Source: Candidatus Borrelia undatumii (GTDB lineage: Bacteria; Spirochaetota; Spirochaetia; Borreliales; Borreliaceae). From it: 64,000 nt of DNA. The stretch is from NCBI RefSeq assembly GCF_020882015.2, contig NZ_CP086555.2, positions 372,001-436,000 of the forward strand, given 5' to 3'. Of the stretch, positions 59,901-64,000 are shown one piece after another. A program made the translations under genes and the position numbers. Numbering within the stretch: the first letter of the stretch is position 1; each line of letters begins with the position of its first letter. The notes under the pieces are model-generated. The model saw nothing but the letters and a program-made list of their open reading frames with translations. It did not search any database and was not told where the DNA came from.

Positions 59901-61425
59901 TTTTATCAATTAATCCCTCATTTACCCCTCTGTAACTATTAGAATCGAAATAATCAATAGGGTACCAATCCTTTACAATAATATTTAATTTCTTATTGTT
60001 TAGTAACCAAATTCTCTCCTCAATGTTAAAATCATTCTTGCCTACATAGCCATATCCATTATTTCGATAATCTCTAATTTCATCCTGGTCAAGCCAATTA
60101 TTATCTATTTGTAATAAAGTATCAAAGAAAAAGTTTTCTATTAATGCATTAAGCATATACGCAAACAATCTAAATCTTTTATTATTAGTTGCAAATATCA
60201 AAAACCTCTTTTGATTAAAATTTGAATCCTCAGACTTTAATACATTATTGTGCCCATGTTTTTTTAATAAATACCTTGCGGTTGCCGAATTTTCTATAAA
60301 TCCATATGAATTATTTACTACATTTGAAAAATTTTTTACTATATCCGTGTTTTTGTCTAGAGTACCCTTATCAAAATTGAAATCAACAATTTGCGAATTT
60401 ATCATCCTTTGACTATTTTTAGCGTTCGTAAAATAAAGCTTAAAATTAAGTGAATATATTGGAATAGTCTCTTTATAATTTTCAGAAGCTAAAACATTAT
60501 CACCTTCCTTAATAATGCCACCCCAAATAGACACATTCTTATCGTCTAGTCCCTTTTTAATGCTTTCTTTTGGAAATCCTACAAAGTTTACCGCAAACCC
60601 GTATTCCCTAGAAAGGGTCTCCCACAAATCCACTAAAATACCTGAAGGTTGCCCTTTAGAATCAATAAAACTTAAAGGAGGATAGTCACTATATATTCCA
60701 ATATCAAGAGTAAACAAAATATCCAATTCCTTAAAAGATTTATACTCTTCCCTAGAAAGCGATTTCATGTAACTTAAAAGATCAACATTTAAAGTCTTTA
60801 AACCACTGATAGCATTCTTACTAACGGCAAGCCTTACACTGACACTATGAAAATAGTCGGAATTAAAAAGTTCGATAAAATATGGGTAAAAGGACTTATA
60901 CCACACACAAGTCAGTGATTTACAGCTCCCATATACTAAATCGACTTTATTATCTCTTAATGCTAAAAGCAACTCTTCAGTGTCTTCAAACAAAAAAATA
61001 TCATCAATCCGCCCATGAAATCTCAAAATATCTTCATATATTGTGTTCTTCACAACCCCTATTCGTAAGTTATTTGAAAAAAAGGAGCTGGGCTTGTTTT
61101 TGCCCCCCTTTTTGTCATAATATAACGCAGTAACACACTTGCCAATCTCATTTTTAAAATGAAGATACTCATTTAAATTTGAATTGTAAGTCAGGCCCAA
61201 ATAGATCACATCGTCTTCAATTTCGTCTTCATCAAGACGATTAATGGCCTCTATCTTAACATCGTAATTGTTATCTCGTGCCCACCTAGAAATAAGGGGA
61301 AAGATCATCCCTACCATTCTACCCCCTCCGTTCTTATAATAAAGAGGATAATACTGGTCTACAAGCTTAAATTTTATAGTCCGATTAGCAAATAAATCAA
61401 AGGCAAAAAAAAAACAAAAAAACAA
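56974..61425 (-). CDS. hk1: hybrid sensor histidine kinase Hk1
   Basis: About 1483 residues. Residues 20-690 are periplasmic, with tandem solute-binding-protein-like sensor modules (for example LDIGIYSDYPPLSFIDSKG). A membrane span follows near 695-718 (FLMTTVITGVLVFTIFLVSL), then the kinase with its His in ASMSHDIRTPVNG near 759, the ATPase (LINLIGNAFKF near 872; GGIGLGLAIS), a degenerate receiver (about 1000-1110), a receiver with Asp in VAFIDIRMPVCDG near 1190, and an Hpt domain with His in SVSHSVAGALGN near 1336. It activates Rrp1. The 5' end is problematic: the likely ATG at 61441 is one base out of frame across a poly-T tract, leaving only a TTG at 61425. Confidence 0.93.
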   Translation of the reverse strand: MFFCFFFAFDLFANRTIKFKLVDQYYPLYYKNGGGRMVGMIFPLISRWARDNNYDVKIEAINRLDEDEIEDDVIYLGLTYNSNLNEYLHFKNEIGKCVTALYYDKKGGKNKPSSFFSNNLRIGVVKNTIYEDILRFHGRIDDIFLFEDTEELLLALRDNKVDLVYGSCKSLTCVWYKSFYPYFIELFNSDYFHSVSVRLAVSKNAISGLKTLNVDLLSYMKSLSREEYKSFKELDILFTLDIGIYSDYPPLSFIDSKGQPSGILVDLWETLSREYGFAVNFVGFPKESIKKGLDDKNVSIWGGIIKEGDNVLASENYKETIPIYSLNFKLYFTNAKNSQRMINSQIVDFNFDKGTLDKNTDIVKNFSNVVNNSYGFIENSATARYLLKKHGHNNVLKSEDSNFNQKRFLIFATNNKRFRLFAYMLNALIENFFFDTLLQIDNNWLDQDEIRDYRNNGYGYVGKNDFNIEERIWLLNNKKLNIIVKDWYPIDYFDSNSYRGVNEGLIDKIQRLTNLEFNILRADNREGIENLIKAGKVDVLATNLEGENSDYVFNIQTSSDIPLYVFSNKIKLFPFNFYDRCAILKFLYTEKLRFKSKTKLVQVESFREALDLLYSGKVSGIISDEYTAAVNFGDLNVLDVKKIPTYVDLKFDLNVAVYNQDYILRGIIQKSLFRANVKNRLYFDDWVSNVYERSKAMGSRKFLMTTVITGVLVFTIFLVSLFNLSQEVDFTRKMYFSAVSEKRVVKGAINAKTIFVASMSHDIRTPVNGIVAATELLERTDLVEAQREYVQIINYSSKSLLSLIDDILYISRIDMNGIYIENNDIDLEREIESVLKSFQPQSAKQNLDLVFYSKSNLENYLIGDIARLKQVLINLIGNAFKFTNDGIIVLNYENVYNTKNSKGEEIVTIEFKVIDTGRGIKRQSIPEIFELFKQEDNSDSRMHGGIGLGLAISKKLVSLMGGPGIWVESEVGMGTTFSFMLPFVLSNRIEGRNKELNRFELIRDKKTLSLIPNEKAVKVLSQISEIFDYKDNIHYSYSYDDAYEMFHKNPCYDFVFINVNSAGVQEGINFAKKIESLNSDIKIVFVVPYLINDEAVDLEYEYIQKPFRRWDFYSSWIKGFNADESIPNDSSVLQIRDNVRILIAEDNEINQKVLKNILVAIGLKEDSIDIVDDGARAIESLSNSRYDVAFIDIRMPVCDGFSVAKAVREFEINNNLSPCILIAVTAHALREYKDRCFENGMNDYIAKPIHIRAIQNVLTKYLQVEFKGINNAEDLSKDEYPDFPHLDIKKALRDLDISYSVYSELCRGFVDVIYNFINELDEAFNVGDLELVKSVSHSVAGALGNMRSSLFEKFKDIEISERPIHELKMLYYETRKELVILIENIKTQILNSIDNANQGKLSFKNNDEFLYLMQKLLRGIENRNPKEYKEILEILKNYNLDDNTRVLFDSLLKNLRLYRFKDSSKIVQDMMGFVNVEKTQWKG

Positions 61426-61456
61426 TACCTAAACTACGCATACTTACACCTAGACT

Positions 61457-61468
61457 AAAAACAAAAAA
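61457..61468 (-). terminator. T-run after 5S rRNA
   Basis: Directly after the closing helix of 5S rRNA the minus strand reads TTTTTTGTTTTT. The GC-rich terminal helix of 5S plus this T-run would work as an intrinsic terminator of the rRNA operon and shields hk1 from read-through. Confidence 0.6.
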
Positions 61469-61580
61469 CCCTGGCAATAACCTACTCTCCCGCGAACTCG
61501 CAGTACCATCAGCGAATAAGAGCTTAACTTCTGTGTTCGGAATGATAACAGGTGTTTCCTCCATTCTTTAACCACCAGGG
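61469..61580 (-). rRNA. rrf: 5S ribosomal RNA
   Basis: 112 bases. The two ends CCCTGGTGG and CCTTGCCAGGG-like pair to form helix I; the internal segments TCCGAACACAGAAGTTAAG-type and GCGAGTTCGCGGGAGAGTAGG-type are typical of bacterial 5S. It lies 20-odd bases downstream of the 23S gene. Confidence 0.96.
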
Positions 61581-61602
61581 TATTTTATAAGGAAGACAAA
61601 AA

Positions 61603-64000
<2,398 letters not shown>

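Overview
The window is a stretch of a Borrelia chromosome. The DNA is AT-rich, the gene order is that of the central Borrelia chromosome (gpsA-clpA-tyrS-glyS-gltX; pfs-metK-luxS; bmp cluster; rpsG-rpsL-rpoC-rpoB; hk1-rrp1; 5S-23S), and several proteins are recognisable Borrelia types: Bmp lipoproteins, the BB0405/BB0406 outer membrane pair, DipA-like porin, PdeB, Hk1/Rrp1. Only three intact bmp genes are present plus a relic of a fourth, and protein divergence from Lyme-group sequences looks substantial. I therefore favour a relapsing-fever-group species, but this is inference from memory of those sequences.

Layout. 1-1277 (+): end of an M18 aminopeptidase and a small EIIB-like protein. 1294-9502 (-): gpsA, a ClpA-like ATPase, three aminoacyl-tRNA synthetases and a membrane protein. 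9631-13148 (+): pdeB and the tightly coupled SAH nucleosidase, SAM synthetase and LuxS genes. 13149-20991 (-): a decayed gene, HIT protein, MgtE, a trehalase-like enzyme, bmpA, bmpC, an inverted bmp relic and bmpD. 21048-32893 (-): S7, S12, RNA polymerase beta' and beta, L7/L12, L10, L1, L11, NusG, SecE, tRNA-Trp, L33, tRNA-Thr. 32979-36958: four poorly characterised envelope or secreted proteins. 36888-41949: a conserved unknown, an SDF-type transporter, ProS and a secreted protein. 42071-43692 (+): a broken small gene and two paralogous outer membrane proteins. 43720-46724 (-): manA and a fructose-type PTS permease. 46909-49195 (+): an outer-membrane-like protein, a DRGH nuclease and a polytopic membrane protein, joined by 4-base overlaps. 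49198-50816 (-): a CTP-dependent-kinase-like membrane protein and a cyclophilin-FKBP fusion lipoprotein. 50958-56054 (+): cheR, cheB, a TraB-family protein, adk and dipA. 56057-61425 (-): rrp1 and hk1. 61469-64000 (-): 5S rRNA and the 3' part of 23S rRNA.

Themes. Both arms of cyclic-di-GMP metabolism are present: the Hk1-Rrp1 synthesis pathway and the HD-GYP protein PdeB. Methyl-group recycling (Pfs, MetK, LuxS) sits directly behind pdeB. Nutrient acquisition is prominent (Bmp nucleoside-binding-type lipoproteins, PTS, dicarboxylate porin, surface nuclease, Mg2+ transporter), fitting a host-dependent organism. Several proteins keep a family fold but have lost a textbook catalytic or phosphoacceptor residue: the EIIB-like protein, the second ClpA ATPase site, the PdeB HD pair and the CheB receiver domain. 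The other most unusual points are a tandem copy of the adk tail that supplies the ribosome binding site of dipA, a homopolymer frameshift at the start of hk1, and the cyclophilin-FKBP fusion.
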